Assembly: GCF_000568405.1 (NCBI RefSeq)
Contig: NZ_ARZY01000006.1
Span: 62,001-126,000 of the forward strand
Reading direction: 5' to 3'
Origin: Catenovulum agarivorans DS-2
GTDB lineage: Bacteria; Pseudomonadota; Gammaproteobacteria; Enterobacterales; Alteromonadaceae
Length of the DNA stretch: 64,000 nucleotides
A program made the position numbers and the translations under genes. The notes under the pieces were generated by a model, which saw only the letters and a list, made by a program, of their open reading frames with translations, was not told where the DNA came from and searched no databases. This document shows, piece after piece, positions 10,195 to 19,120 of the stretch; position 1 is the stretch's first letter, and each line of letters starts with the position of its first letter.

Positions 10195-12285
10195 ATGAAA
10201 AATAAATATTGTTTGGTTTTGTATTTTTCATTTTTAGGCTTACCTGCACATGCTGACGACAGCTTTAGTGAAATGGGGCTAAGTTTAGAAGATTTATATG
10301 GGGATGAAGAGTTTGTTAGCATAGCAACAGGCACTGAAAAACCAATATATAAAGCACCATCTGTTGCAACTGTTATCACGGCAAAAGACATTAAACAGCA
10401 AGGTGCATTAGATATAGATGATGTGCTCGAAACTGTACCTGGGTTACATGTTGCTCGTAGTTCAAGTGGTTTTAAACCTATATACACATTTCGAGGTGTA
10501 TACTCCAGCTTTAATCCTCAAGTGCTTATGTTGGTAAATGGTGTGCCTTATACCAGTTCTTATGTAGGAAACCGAGGGCAAGTATGGGGTGGCATGTCGG
10601 TTGAATCTATCGCAAGAATTGAAGTGATTCGAGGACCTGGCTCTGCGTTATATGGTGCAGATGCTTTCTCGGGGGTTATCAATATCATTACCAAAAATGC
10701 GGAGAACTCGAACGACAGTACAGTCGGAGCCAGAGCTGGTACCTACTCAACCAAAGATACTTGGCTGAATTATATCCATCAAGGTGATGATTTTTCAGCT
10801 GCTATAAATTTCCAATACCATAAGACAAATGGTTTTGATGGTATTATTGAACAAGACAGGCAGTCTTTGCATGACGATTTGTATAATACGGATGTGTCAT
10901 TGGCGCCTGGACCTCTTAATTTAGCTGCAGAAAACTTAGCCTTGTATACCAACTTTAGTTACAAAAACTTTAACTTGGATGCGTCGTGGCAAAGGCAAGA
11001 TGTTCAAAGTGGTGCTGGTGTAGCAAGTGCTTTGGACCCATATTATCGGGTTCGCCCTGAACGACAGATCGTCAGTGCTGATTATTCCAATACTATGGGT
11101 GATAAGATTGACTATAAAGTTTTTGCTAGCTTTTATCGTAATACTCAAGAATTTGTCGTACCTGCTATGCTATTCCCACCAGGGGTGTCGTTTTCTGGTG
11201 GACCGTTTGTTGGCACCCACCCTGATGGTATGCAGGGCGCCCCCAACGTGTTTGAAAGACATTGGCGTTTTGGTTTTTTAACACACTACCAAGCATTGCC
11301 GAATAGTCAATTTTCCTTTGGCGCAGGCCATAACAAAGATGATATCTATAAGACAACCGAGTTTAAAAACTTTGGTTTAGATGCCAAGGGTGAGCCTATT
11401 CCCGCTGGGACTTTCCCATTAGTCGATGTTAGTGATAGCGATGCAGTTTTTTTACCTGAGGTGGAGCGGCAAAATAACTATGTATTTGCACAAAATATAT
11501 GGGCCTTTGCTAATGACTGGGAGCTTACTCTTGGTTTAAGGCATGACGACTATTCTGACTTTGGCTCAACGACGAATCCTAGAGCTGCGTTGGTTTGGTC
11601 TACCTCTTTGTATTTAACTACAAAAATTTTGTATGGTAAGGCGTTTAGGGCACCGGCATTCGCAGAAACTAGTGTGAAAAGTAATCCGGTTGCGTTAGGG
11701 AACCCTGCGCTTAACCCAGAAGAAATTGAAACATTTGAAGCTTCCTTTGACTACCGCCCTAGTACAGATGTATCTATGGTGCTGAATTTGTTTAGGTATA
11801 ATTGGTCAAATATTGTCCAGTTCTTGCCTGTTGCTGAAAATGCGGGCAAACAAGTGGGCAAGGGGTTTGAATTTGAATTGAAGTGGAAGTTGAACCGCGA
11901 TATTAGTATTGATGGGAATTATGCATTTCAACGCTCTGAAAATCGTTTAACCGACTCAACTGCGCCATACTCGCCAGAACAACAACTGTTTCTACAGTTA
12001 AATTGGCATTTGAACTCCAATATTAATGTTAATGTTAAGAATAACTATGTGGTAAATCGTACTCGAGCCTTAGATGATCCGAGAGATAAAATCGGTGACT
12101 ACAATATTACAGATTTAACCATTCGCTGGGCGAATGATAATTTTGATACAGCTTTAATTGCCAAGAATATTTTCGACGTTGATGCTCGAGAGCCAACAGA
12201 AAATACTGGTACTACTGTGTATTTACCCAATGACTTGCCATTACCAGGTCGGCAGATTTATGCAGAAGTCAGTTATCATTTTTAA
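10195..12285 (+). CDS. TonB-dependent outer-membrane receptor
   Basis: 696 residues. Signal peptide (about 1-20, ending PAHA), plug domain (about 50-170, with ITAKDIKQQGALDIDDVLETVPG and the typical segments VLMLVNGVPY, IEVIRGPGSALYG and GVINIITK), then a 22-strand beta-barrel ending in the aromatic SYHF expected for Bam-dependent insertion. It imports an unidentified substrate using TonB energy. It lies 138 bases after the kinase and in the same direction, so it may belong to the sensor module. No Fur box was seen upstream, which speaks weakly against a siderophore receptor. Confidence 0.92.
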   Translation: MKNKYCLVLYFSFLGLPAHADDSFSEMGLSLEDLYGDEEFVSIATGTEKPIYKAPSVATVITAKDIKQQGALDIDDVLETVPGLHVARSSSGFKPIYTFRGVYSSFNPQVLMLVNGVPYTSSYVGNRGQVWGGMSVESIARIEVIRGPGSALYGADAFSGVINIITKNAENSNDSTVGARAGTYSTKDTWLNYIHQGDDFSAAINFQYHKTNGFDGIIEQDRQSLHDDLYNTDVSLAPGPLNLAAENLALYTNFSYKNFNLDASWQRQDVQSGAGVASALDPYYRVRPERQIVSADYSNTMGDKIDYKVFASFYRNTQEFVVPAMLFPPGVSFSGGPFVGTHPDGMQGAPNVFERHWRFGFLTHYQALPNSQFSFGAGHNKDDIYKTTEFKNFGLDAKGEPIPAGTFPLVDVSDSDAVFLPEVERQNNYVFAQNIWAFANDWELTLGLRHDDYSDFGSTTNPRAALVWSTSLYLTTKILYGKAFRAPAFAETSVKSNPVALGNPALNPEEIETFEASFDYRPSTDVSMVLNLFRYNWSNIVQFLPVAENAGKQVGKGFEFELKWKLNRDISIDGNYAFQRSENRLTDSTAPYSPEQQLFLQLNWHLNSNINVNVKNNYVVNRTRALDDPRDKIGDYNITDLTIRWANDNFDTALIAKNIFDVDAREPTENTGTTVYLPNDLPLPGRQIYAEVSYHF

Positions 12286-12318
12286 ATACTTTGTTGTGCC
12301 GGTGGCGTAGCCTAAAAG

Positions 12319-13128
12319 CTACTCCACTGGACGAGGGCTCGGCCCATTATAATCAATGTCCTCACACTTTAGTGGCAAAAATGAGTTTTGCGCACGTCCA
12401 CTATAGTCGGTAAAACAAGCGGTTACACCGCTTGCTACACACATGCATTTTATATTGTAAACCTGCTGTGCGCTAAAATCTTGATCTGCTAAGAATGCGC
12501 AGGAATAACCGCCGCTATTCATTGATAGGTTAAAATTTGATTCCAAGTACGCTGAAATTTCAAAGGCTAATTTTAGGTGTTTGCCAACCTTAAAGCCAAG
12601 CTGTTGTCTCAACTTGTCGTACATGTCTATTCGTTCATCGGCTCGAGCGACAGGGCGAGCAAACCCCATAATGTTGGGTTTGCCATTTTTATAGCTGGAT
12701 TGAGATACAAGTTGGTCAATAGTCATCCCAGCTTGAACTTTCATCAAAGCTTGCCGGATAAAATCTACCCCAATCAAAGATGATTTGCTGCCACCGTAAG
12801 CTCTTGAATCTGCCGCAAGTACACCAGCTACAGTTGCAGCTGATACACTTGAGCCTTCGCTTCCACATAGGGCGCCAACTTGGTTGCACCAAATCCGAGC
12901 ATCAGGGTAACTCATGCCAATAAAGTTTGCTTCGAGCCAGTCTGCAAGGTTTTTAGAAACAAGCTTACCTGTTGCATTCAATACAATAACTTGCATATAT
13001 GTGGCATTGCCTAATAAGTCATTTTTTAACGAGTAATTGCGTATCACAACATCATCACCGCCGACCCATTTGCCGATACTCGTTTCAATTTTGTTCCTTC
13101 GTTCCAACCAATAGTCGTAATTACTCAT
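12319..13128 (-). CDS. Citrate-synthase-fold protein B, catalytic residues apparently lost
   Basis: 269 residues, last gene of a five-gene operon. It aligns by eye with the C-terminal half of citrate synthase: AGVLAADSRAYGG matches the segment carrying His264 of E. coli GltA (Tyr here), MGFARPVARADER matches GFGHRVYKNYDPR (His305 replaced by Arg), and SMNSGG replaces NVDFYSG (Asp362 lost). The C-terminus YNGPSPRP resembles the usual end of the family. Shorter than GltA by about 160 residues. GAGGAA 5 bases before the ATG supports the start. It directly follows a second family member (2 bases apart), so a heteromeric complex is possible. The function is unknown. Confidence 0.65.
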   Translation of the reverse strand: MSNYDYWLERRNKIETSIGKWVGGDDVVIRNYSLKNDLLGNATYMQVIVLNATGKLVSKNLADWLEANFIGMSYPDARIWCNQVGALCGSEGSSVSAATVAGVLAADSRAYGGSKSSLIGVDFIRQALMKVQAGMTIDQLVSQSSYKNGKPNIMGFARPVARADERIDMYDKLRQQLGFKVGKHLKLAFEISAYLESNFNLSMNSGGYSCAFLADQDFSAQQVYNIKCMCVASGVTACFTDYSGRAQNSFLPLKCEDIDYNGPSPRPVE

Positions 13129-13130
13129 GG

Positions 13131-13916
13131 TTATTCCTCTTTTCTTAGAACATAGTTTTCGTCTTCAAGCAGTGGCATGGCTGTTAAGGGCTTGTGAGTT
13201 TGTTCCATTCCATGAGCTAAGAGCCCAGGCGCTCTAGCTAATTGATATAAACCGATGGACTCTCTAGCGCCAATGCCCAACTTTAAACAAACAACGGCGG
13301 TAAGGCCGGTTGGAACTATGCCAAAATTGTGTTTGTGGAGTTGTTGGCACAACATTTCAGTCCATTGGAAAATCTTGCTGTCTGGTGATAATTCGATTAA
13401 TTTGAGTAGCAGCGAGTGGGTGCGAGCATCTATTTCTCCATAAATAGACCCAAACCCAGGTGCAACTCTTGGGCTATCCGCTGTCATAGAGTGGAGCAAG
13501 GAGTCTGCCGCTTCTTTCGGTTCGACTTTCGCCATTTTTTCTATTAGCAAATAAGCATGCTCAACTTCCGCTGCGCCGTAAGTGCCACCCATGGCGAGTA
13601 ACCCAGTTGGTAGTATATGTTCAGGACTGGATTTGCCTATACCTGCCAGCATTGACGCTCGTGTTGCACTGTCTCTTGGCCCAAAATTCATTAACCCTTT
13701 AAAAAGTATTTGCAGAAGCTGCTTTTGCTCTGAGTTTGGTAGGTTTCCAGTGAACAATAAATACAGCATTTCAAGATAACTTTTTTTGGCTAACAATTGT
13801 TCGTAAGGATAACCAAATAGGTAATTTTCTTTAGCTACAAATGGGTTTTGTTCATCTGCGACCTCATACCAGATTTTTGTTGAAAGTTTTTTAGCGTAAT
13901 TAAAAGATTGGCTCAT
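13131..13916 (-). CDS. Citrate-synthase-fold protein A, catalytic residues apparently lost
   Basis: 261 residues, similar to short citrate synthase / citryl-CoA lyase family proteins. The helix-rich segment SYLEMLYLLFTGNLPN and the C-terminal LARAPGLLAHGMEQ (compare MARTVGWIAHWSEM in GltA) give the family. By eye the position of His264 holds Gly (GTYGAAEVEHA), GFGH is GFGS (154-157) and the catalytic Asp is Asn in HNFG (196-198). The C-terminal Arg is also absent. Start ATG 13916 (AGGT 8 bases upstream) lies 10 bases after the SDR stop; an upstream in-frame extension overlapping the SDR is rejected. It may retain acyl-CoA or carboxylate binding without normal citrate synthase chemistry. Confidence 0.65.
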   Translation of the reverse strand: MSQSFNYAKKLSTKIWYEVADEQNPFVAKENYLFGYPYEQLLAKKSYLEMLYLLFTGNLPNSEQKQLLQILFKGLMNFGPRDSATRASMLAGIGKSSPEHILPTGLLAMGGTYGAAEVEHAYLLIEKMAKVEPKEAADSLLHSMTADSPRVAPGFGSIYGEIDARTHSLLLKLIELSPDSKIFQWTEMLCQQLHKHNFGIVPTGLTAVVCLKLGIGARESIGLYQLARAPGLLAHGMEQTHKPLTAMPLLEDENYVLRKEE

Positions 13917-13926
13917 AAGTGTTGAC

Positions 13927-14703
13927 CTATAACAAACTGATACCACCATCCACCACGAGTTCAGCACCGACAATGTAACTGGATTCGGACGATGCCAAAA
14001 AGCGGATTGCGTTCGCCGTCTCTTGAGGGGTACCAAAGCGTTTTATCGGAGATTTATTGCTGATGACTTGTTTAATTTTTTCAGTTTCACTTTGTGCTAA
14101 CCCAAACTTGTCATACATATCTGTAGATATAGGACCAGGGCTGACTGCGTTAACTCTAATTCCCTTGTTTATCAAGTCTAGCGAGATAGACTTAACCAAA
14201 GACCTTAATGCGGATTTGGCCGCAGAATAAGCCGAAAAATTAGGGGCAGCATGTTGGTTAGAAATTGATGTAATAACAACTATTGTTGAACCTTCCTGCA
14301 AAAAAGGTAATGCCTTTTGAATGGTAAAAAAAGCGCCTTTGAGGTTAATGTCAAAAGTTAAATCGAACATTTCTTCATCGATATTTGCAAAGGATGCTGC
14401 TTTAGCGACTGCTGCATTTACCACCAAGGTTTTTATGCATTTCCCCTGAGTTTTCACGACTTGATACATATCACTGATCGACTGTAGATTTGAGACATCA
14501 CATTGTACCGCTATTGCTTGGTCCCCTAGGGCTTTCTGAGCAGAATCAAGGCGGTCTTGCCTACGCCCACAAACCATCACATGAGCACCATGCGATATAA
14601 AGTCTCTGGCGCAGGTTAGGCCGATTCCACTGGTCCCCCCTGTTATCAATACCAGGTGATCTTTGAACTCGTCAGGGTTATTATTTGGCGTCACAATTGT
14701 CAT
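13927..14703 (-). CDS. Short-chain dehydrogenase/reductase (SDR)
   Basis: 258-residue classical SDR that should oxidise an alcohol or reduce a ketone using NAD(P). Cofactor motif TGGTSGIG near the N-terminus, NAAVA (NNAG-like) in the middle, catalytic Ser in ITSISNQ and the YxxxK pair in YSAAK. Cys-Gly-Arg-Arg after the second strand suggests an NADP preference. Start overlaps the end of the MFS gene by 23 bases, so translation is coupled. The substrate is not predictable; the genomic setting suggests reduction of an acyloin or keto product of the TPP enzyme, which is speculation. Confidence 0.88.
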   Translation of the reverse strand: MTIVTPNNNPDEFKDHLVLITGGTSGIGLTCARDFISHGAHVMVCGRRQDRLDSAQKALGDQAIAVQCDVSNLQSISDMYQVVKTQGKCIKTLVVNAAVAKAASFANIDEEMFDLTFDINLKGAFFTIQKALPFLQEGSTIVVITSISNQHAAPNFSAYSAAKSALRSLVKSISLDLINKGIRVNAVSPGPISTDMYDKFGLAQSETEKIKQVISNKSPIKRFGTPQETANAIRFLASSESSYIVGAELVVDGGISLL

Positions 14704-15880
14704 GTAGAAGTCTCTGATTATTGGTAGCTTTCAAGTTAAGGGTTAATGCTATTGATATCATTGGTATGGGTAAGATAGCCCATAACATGATTGACCAATT
14801 TAAGTGATGCAGTAGCCAACTGGAAAGAAAGCTGGCTAATGCACTAAATCCAAATACAATTAAGTCGTTAATGCCTTGCATTTTTATCCGCGATTCTTCA
14901 GGTGAGTTGACTGCAAGCAACTGGCTAGCGCCGATAAACGAAAAATTCCATCCAACGCCTAACAAAACCAGCCCTAATGTCAGCAAATTCGATTGATTGC
15001 ACACTAGTGCCGCAACAGCAAGTAGCAGAAACCCGAACCGGATTAAGTTGTTGATACCCAAGTATTTGATAAGCTGTGCCGTCATAATTGAGGGGAAAAA
15101 CATCGCGAACATATGCCACTGAATGACATGAGCTATGTCTGAAAAATGTGCATGATTGACGTGCATATGCAATGGGGTGGAGGTCATGATTAGCGTCATG
15201 ATAAAATAGCTAGAGGTTGCTAAGGCTATTGGTTGCCAAGTCGACTTAAAGCTAATTCGGCTAGCGTTTTCGGTTTTTGCTGGTAGTCGATAGCTACCCC
15301 AACGAACCAATAAAATACATACAGTCCCAAATGTAGCTATAGGCAGCATAACCAAAAACGTCACTGAAAACTGAATGCTACCGATATCTTTAGTCAAAGA
15401 GGTCAGTTTAGGGCCAAATATCGCGGAGATAATACTGACAAACATGATAATTGAGATGGCTTTTGCAATCTTAGACTCACTAACGACCTCCATCGCAGCA
15501 AATCGGTAAAACGTCATGGCACAAGCGCTAACCCCATGAGTGACAGCTGCAGCAAAAAAAGCAGGCGAATAATCTTTAGTTACAGCTAAAAATGCCAAGA
15601 TTGGCGTAAGAATTGAGGCAACCCCGCCGATAGCAAATACCAGCTTTCTACCGTGACGCTGACTGTATGCGCCAAACGGATAAGATACCAGTAACATGAC
15701 GATGAGAGAAACTGCCAAAGGTGCATTCGCATAAGCGGTTGTACTGACTAAAGTTGCACCTAGGATGGGCGCGAAGGTAAAAAACATCAAACTGTTTGTT
15801 AAAAATGCAATTTGTGCGAATGCAATTAACAGCAAATCTTTATTGATGAACAGCCTAGAAACTAATTGCATACTCGGCAT
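14681..15880 (-). CDS. Major facilitator superfamily transporter
   Basis: 399 residues with about 12 hydrophobic segments and the MFS loop motif in YPFGAYSQRHGRKLVF between TM2 and TM3. It is probably an exporter for the product of this operon, based on its position between the TPP enzyme and the SDR. It follows the TPP gene by 48 bases and overlaps the SDR by 23 bases. No drug family can be assigned with confidence. Confidence 0.85.
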   Translation of the reverse strand: MPSMQLVSRLFINKDLLLIAFAQIAFLTNSLMFFTFAPILGATLVSTTAYANAPLAVSLIVMLLVSYPFGAYSQRHGRKLVFAIGGVASILTPILAFLAVTKDYSPAFFAAAVTHGVSACAMTFYRFAAMEVVSESKIAKAISIIMFVSIISAIFGPKLTSLTKDIGSIQFSVTFLVMLPIATFGTVCILLVRWGSYRLPAKTENASRISFKSTWQPIALATSSYFIMTLIMTSTPLHMHVNHAHFSDIAHVIQWHMFAMFFPSIMTAQLIKYLGINNLIRFGFLLLAVAALVCNQSNLLTLGLVLLGVGWNFSFIGASQLLAVNSPEESRIKMQGINDLIVFGFSALASFLSSWLLHHLNWSIMLWAILPIPMISIALTLNLKATNNQRLLHDNCDAK

Positions 15881-15928
15881 GCTCCGGAAATTAACGGCTT
15901 GGTATACGTGGTTACCTTGAGCAATAGG

Positions 15929-17692
15929 TTACCCACCAGGTGTTGCCGAAGCTTGTGCTAAACCTTTTACCCGTTCACCCATTGGAGGGATCTCATCCGG
16001 ATCAATGATTGCATCTATTAGTGTTGGTCCATCAGCCTTAAACAAACCTGACCAATCTATATCAGCTAGCTCGCCGGGGGTTTTAACTGTTATGCCACGT
16101 ATGCCCATACTTTCCGCTAAATCGGCGTAGCTGACGTGGTTTAGTTCATAGCCAATCGGCTCAGCATTACCCAACTTTTGCCCGTGTTTCACCATGCCCA
16201 ATGCGGCGTCGTTCAAAACTAAAATGACCACTGGCAAATTATGCTGAGCAGCTACGGTAATTTCTTGGGCGCTCATTAAATAACTACCATCCCCAGTGAT
16301 ACATAGGGTAGGGCCAGAATCTTTAGCAAATCGAGCGCCAATGGCTGAAGAAATTGCCCATCCCATAGAACCAAACCCCATAGCAATTCGGTATAACCCC
16401 TTGCTATCTTTACGCTGATAATAATGTGTCGCCCAAGACCATGCATTGCCTGCATCTACGTGAACTCTTGTCTCTTGCGGTAACATTTTTGCCAACTGGT
16501 AAAATAGTTTTTGTGGTTTTAAAGGTACTGAATTGGCAAAACATTTTTCAGGCTCTAATAAACTTGTTGGACTGTTGTTTATGTTGGTGGCTGGCGACAT
16601 AAAGTGAATATTTTTTTCACGATGATGGGCCCAGTGCTCGGCTTTGTTTAAACTTTGGATAACACGCTGAGCAATCTCTGGTATTTTGCCGCACACATGC
16701 AATCTTGCCATGGGGGAGCGGGTAAAGTGCTCTGGTGTTGAGTCGACATGGATTAATTTTTCAGATAACAGCGGTGACTCTAACCACCCACTTGTTCCAA
16801 GCTCACCCAATTGGGCACCGATAGCGATGACGAGGTCTAAATCTGTATTATGAATAGTGGCTTTGGCACTTTCGTGTCCTGCAAAACCGTAAACACCTCG
16901 ATACATTGGATGAGTTTCGTCAATCCAACGTTTACCCATAGGTCCGGTAACAAAAGGTGCATTAAGTTTTTCGGCGATTTCTTGTATCTGGTTTCCAGCC
17001 CCTCGACAGCCATCGCCCAAAAATAGTGCTATTCGCTTAGAATTGTGTATCTCAATCAACATTTGTTCTAACGAATCTTGGTCAGAAAGAGAAAGGTCTT
17101 GCTGCAACCGATTCGCTTTAATATCTCTTGGTTGAAAAACTTCAGCACGCAAAATATCAGACGGAATACTAATATGCGCGGTACCTTTGGGGGTTCTTAA
17201 CGCAGTCATCAGTGCCGATATCAGTTTATTTTCAACCTGCTGAGGGTGGCTCACTAACGTATTAAAAGATGTGCAGTGACGGAACATTGAAACCACATCT
17301 ATTGCCGCACACGAGGAATCTTGCAATGATTTGCGGCCAAATTTGGGGAGTGGTGTTTGTGCGGTAATAACCAACATTGGAACACGATCTGAATGGGCAG
17401 AGGCAACACCGGTAATTAAATTTGTTGCACCAGGTCCTGTTGTTGAGCAGACCACACCCAGTTTGCCGGTTTCTCTAGCATAGCCATCAGCCATAAACGC
17501 GGCACCGCATTCATGCCTTGCAACAATGGCTTTTATGCCGCCCTTGCGACCAGTTTTGGCCAGCGAGTTATATAAGGGTTCAATAGCACCGCCGGGAACG
17601 CCAAAAATGTATTCGACCCCTAAAGCTTCTAAATAGCATAAAATTACATCGGCAAAACTCTGTGAGTCTTTTTTCGGCTCGTCTGTTGACAT
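15929..17692 (-). CDS. Thiamine-diphosphate enzyme, acetolactate-synthase-like
   Basis: 587 residues. It has the three-domain layout of the acetolactate synthase / pyruvate oxidase family: PYR domain with the cofactor-activating Glu in ARHECGAAFMADGYAR, a central domain, and the PP domain with GDGSYLM and the following NDAALGM metal/diphosphate motif. It probably decarboxylates a 2-oxo acid and may ligate the product to a second carbonyl. No small regulatory ilvN-type subunit is nearby and the neighbours are not branched-chain amino acid genes, so a dedicated pathway is more likely than valine synthesis. AAGAGG 7 bases before the ATG supports the start. It is the first gene of the operon. Confidence 0.85.
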   Translation of the reverse strand: MSTDEPKKDSQSFADVILCYLEALGVEYIFGVPGGAIEPLYNSLAKTGRKGGIKAIVARHECGAAFMADGYARETGKLGVVCSTTGPGATNLITGVASAHSDRVPMLVITAQTPLPKFGRKSLQDSSCAAIDVVSMFRHCTSFNTLVSHPQQVENKLISALMTALRTPKGTAHISIPSDILRAEVFQPRDIKANRLQQDLSLSDQDSLEQMLIEIHNSKRIALFLGDGCRGAGNQIQEIAEKLNAPFVTGPMGKRWIDETHPMYRGVYGFAGHESAKATIHNTDLDLVIAIGAQLGELGTSGWLESPLLSEKLIHVDSTPEHFTRSPMARLHVCGKIPEIAQRVIQSLNKAEHWAHHREKNIHFMSPATNINNSPTSLLEPEKCFANSVPLKPQKLFYQLAKMLPQETRVHVDAGNAWSWATHYYQRKDSKGLYRIAMGFGSMGWAISSAIGARFAKDSGPTLCITGDGSYLMSAQEITVAAQHNLPVVILVLNDAALGMVKHGQKLGNAEPIGYELNHVSYADLAESMGIRGITVKTPGELADIDWSGLFKADGPTLIDAIIDPDEIPPMGERVKGLAQASATPGG

Positions 17693-17712
17693 GGCTAACC
17701 TCTTGCCCTTTT

Positions 17713-17771
17713 GGAAAGTTATTTCCTAAACCTTTTGGCAACTAATTGCCAGGAATGGGCAAATAATTGCC
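17713..17771 (-). promoter_or_regulatory. Three evenly spaced palindromes ahead of the TPP operon
   Basis: Three 14-bp inverted repeats of form GGMAA-N4-TTKCC: GGAAA/TTTCC at 17713-17726, GGCAA/TTGCC at 17737-17750, and GGCAA/TTGCC at 17758-17771. Centres are 24 and 21 bases apart, that is about two helical turns, so a dimeric regulator could bind cooperatively on one face. They fill the 81-base gap between waaA and the TPP gene. No regulator is encoded beside the operon. Confidence 0.6.
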
Positions 17772-17773
17772 GG

Positions 17774-19102
17774 TCAATTGTAAGCGTTAGCTTTATGATT
17801 TGTAAATACTTGACCACGCTTTGTTGTTTTTATTGCAATTTCTAGCTGATTATTAATCAGTTTGACTGTTTGAGCTGTCGCACCTTGATATTTATGTTGG
17901 CATTCGAGCGCGTTTATCGACATGGATGACATTTTGTTGCGCTGGTTTAATAACTCGTCTATTCGTGTTGAAAGCTCCACAGCATTGTTAACTCTAGTGC
18001 AAGCTTGATGATCTTCAAGCACTTGATAGCTTTTTTCGAAATTAAATGTATGTGGGCCAGATAAAATGGCTTTTTGTTGGCAAGCTGCTTCAAATGGATT
18101 ATGGCCACCACTATTAACCAAACTGCCGCCCATAAACACAATATCGGCCAGTGAAATATACACGGCCATTTCTCCTAGGGTATCGCCAACCAATACCTGA
18201 GTTTGTTCGCTTATTTTGCCTTGACTGTCCGTTTTTAGCTCGGTGATAAATTGCTCTGATGAAAGTTCAAAGACTTGGTCAAATCTATCTGGGTGTCTAG
18301 GCAACAAAATTAATAATAGGTTTGCGTGATGCGACAGCAATTTCTTATGTGCGGATAAAACTAATTCTTCTTCGTTTTTGTGAGTACTGGCAGCTAACCA
18401 AACTGGGCGTGCTTGGTTCCACGTCTGTTTAAACTCGTTGATTTGGTGCAACATTTGGTCGGTTAAACGCGTATCAAATTTTACATTTCCAACCACTTTT
18501 ACATGTTCAGCTTTGCAGCCGAGTTGGATAAATCGTGCGGCATCGCTGTCAAACTGAGCCGCAACCAGATCGATACGTTGCATCATTTGTTGGGTTAATT
18601 TGGCCAGTTTTTTGTAACCACTAGCGGACTTTTTAGACATTCTCGCGTTGATCACCATGACTTTGCAGCCGATGCGTTTAGCGTGAAATATCAAGTTTGG
18701 CCAGAGTTCAGTTTCCATCAAAACCAACACGTTCGGTTGAATTTGATTAATAAAACGCCGTTGAATGATCGGAAGGTCAAACGGTAAATAACAATGCGTG
18801 ACCTGTTCTGCAAACACTTTTTTTATTTGCTCTGAGCCGGTTGGAGTCGTGCTGGTGACGGTTATTGGTGTTGTCGGGTTATGTTGCATTATCTGCTGAA
18901 TAATCGGTGTCGCTGATATAGCTTCCCCTAACGATGCTACATGAAACAATATCCCGCCAGCGGGGACCAATATTTGTTTTTTACCCAGTCTTTCATCCCA
19001 ACGAATGCCGTATTCAGGTTGTTTACGGGATTTGCTTTTTAAACGTATGAGCATTAAAGGCAACAAAACGCGCATAAGTTGGTTGTAGATAAAGTGCAGC
19101 AT
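17774..19102 (-). CDS. waaA: 3-deoxy-D-manno-octulosonic acid (Kdo) transferase, copy 1
   Basis: 442-residue GT30 enzyme that transfers Kdo from CMP-Kdo to lipid IVA at the inner membrane. It has an N-terminal membrane anchor, the catalytic Glu in HVASLGEAISATP, TSTTPTGSEQ, METELWPN, and the C-terminal GGSLVNSGGHNPFEA. The ATG at 19102 is chosen because GGGTGA lies 8 bases upstream; a longer frame beginning at 19156 reads through the end of a repeat element and is rejected. A second, quite different waaA is 4.6 kb away. Confidence 0.92.
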   Translation of the reverse strand: MLHFIYNQLMRVLLPLMLIRLKSKSRKQPEYGIRWDERLGKKQILVPAGGILFHVASLGEAISATPIIQQIMQHNPTTPITVTSTTPTGSEQIKKVFAEQVTHCYLPFDLPIIQRRFINQIQPNVLVLMETELWPNLIFHAKRIGCKVMVINARMSKKSASGYKKLAKLTQQMMQRIDLVAAQFDSDAARFIQLGCKAEHVKVVGNVKFDTRLTDQMLHQINEFKQTWNQARPVWLAASTHKNEEELVLSAHKKLLSHHANLLLILLPRHPDRFDQVFELSSEQFITELKTDSQGKISEQTQVLVGDTLGEMAVYISLADIVFMGGSLVNSGGHNPFEAACQQKAILSGPHTFNFEKSYQVLEDHQACTRVNNAVELSTRIDELLNQRNKMSSMSINALECQHKYQGATAQTVKLINNQLEIAIKTTKRGQVFTNHKANAYN

Positions 19103-19120
19103 ACTCAAATCACCCATATT

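Noticed and set aside
12302-12327. Hairpin between the TonB receptor and citrate-synthase-like B
   Set aside because: A 10-bp stem with one mismatch overlaps the stop codon, but there is no T-run in either direction, so termination is unsupported.
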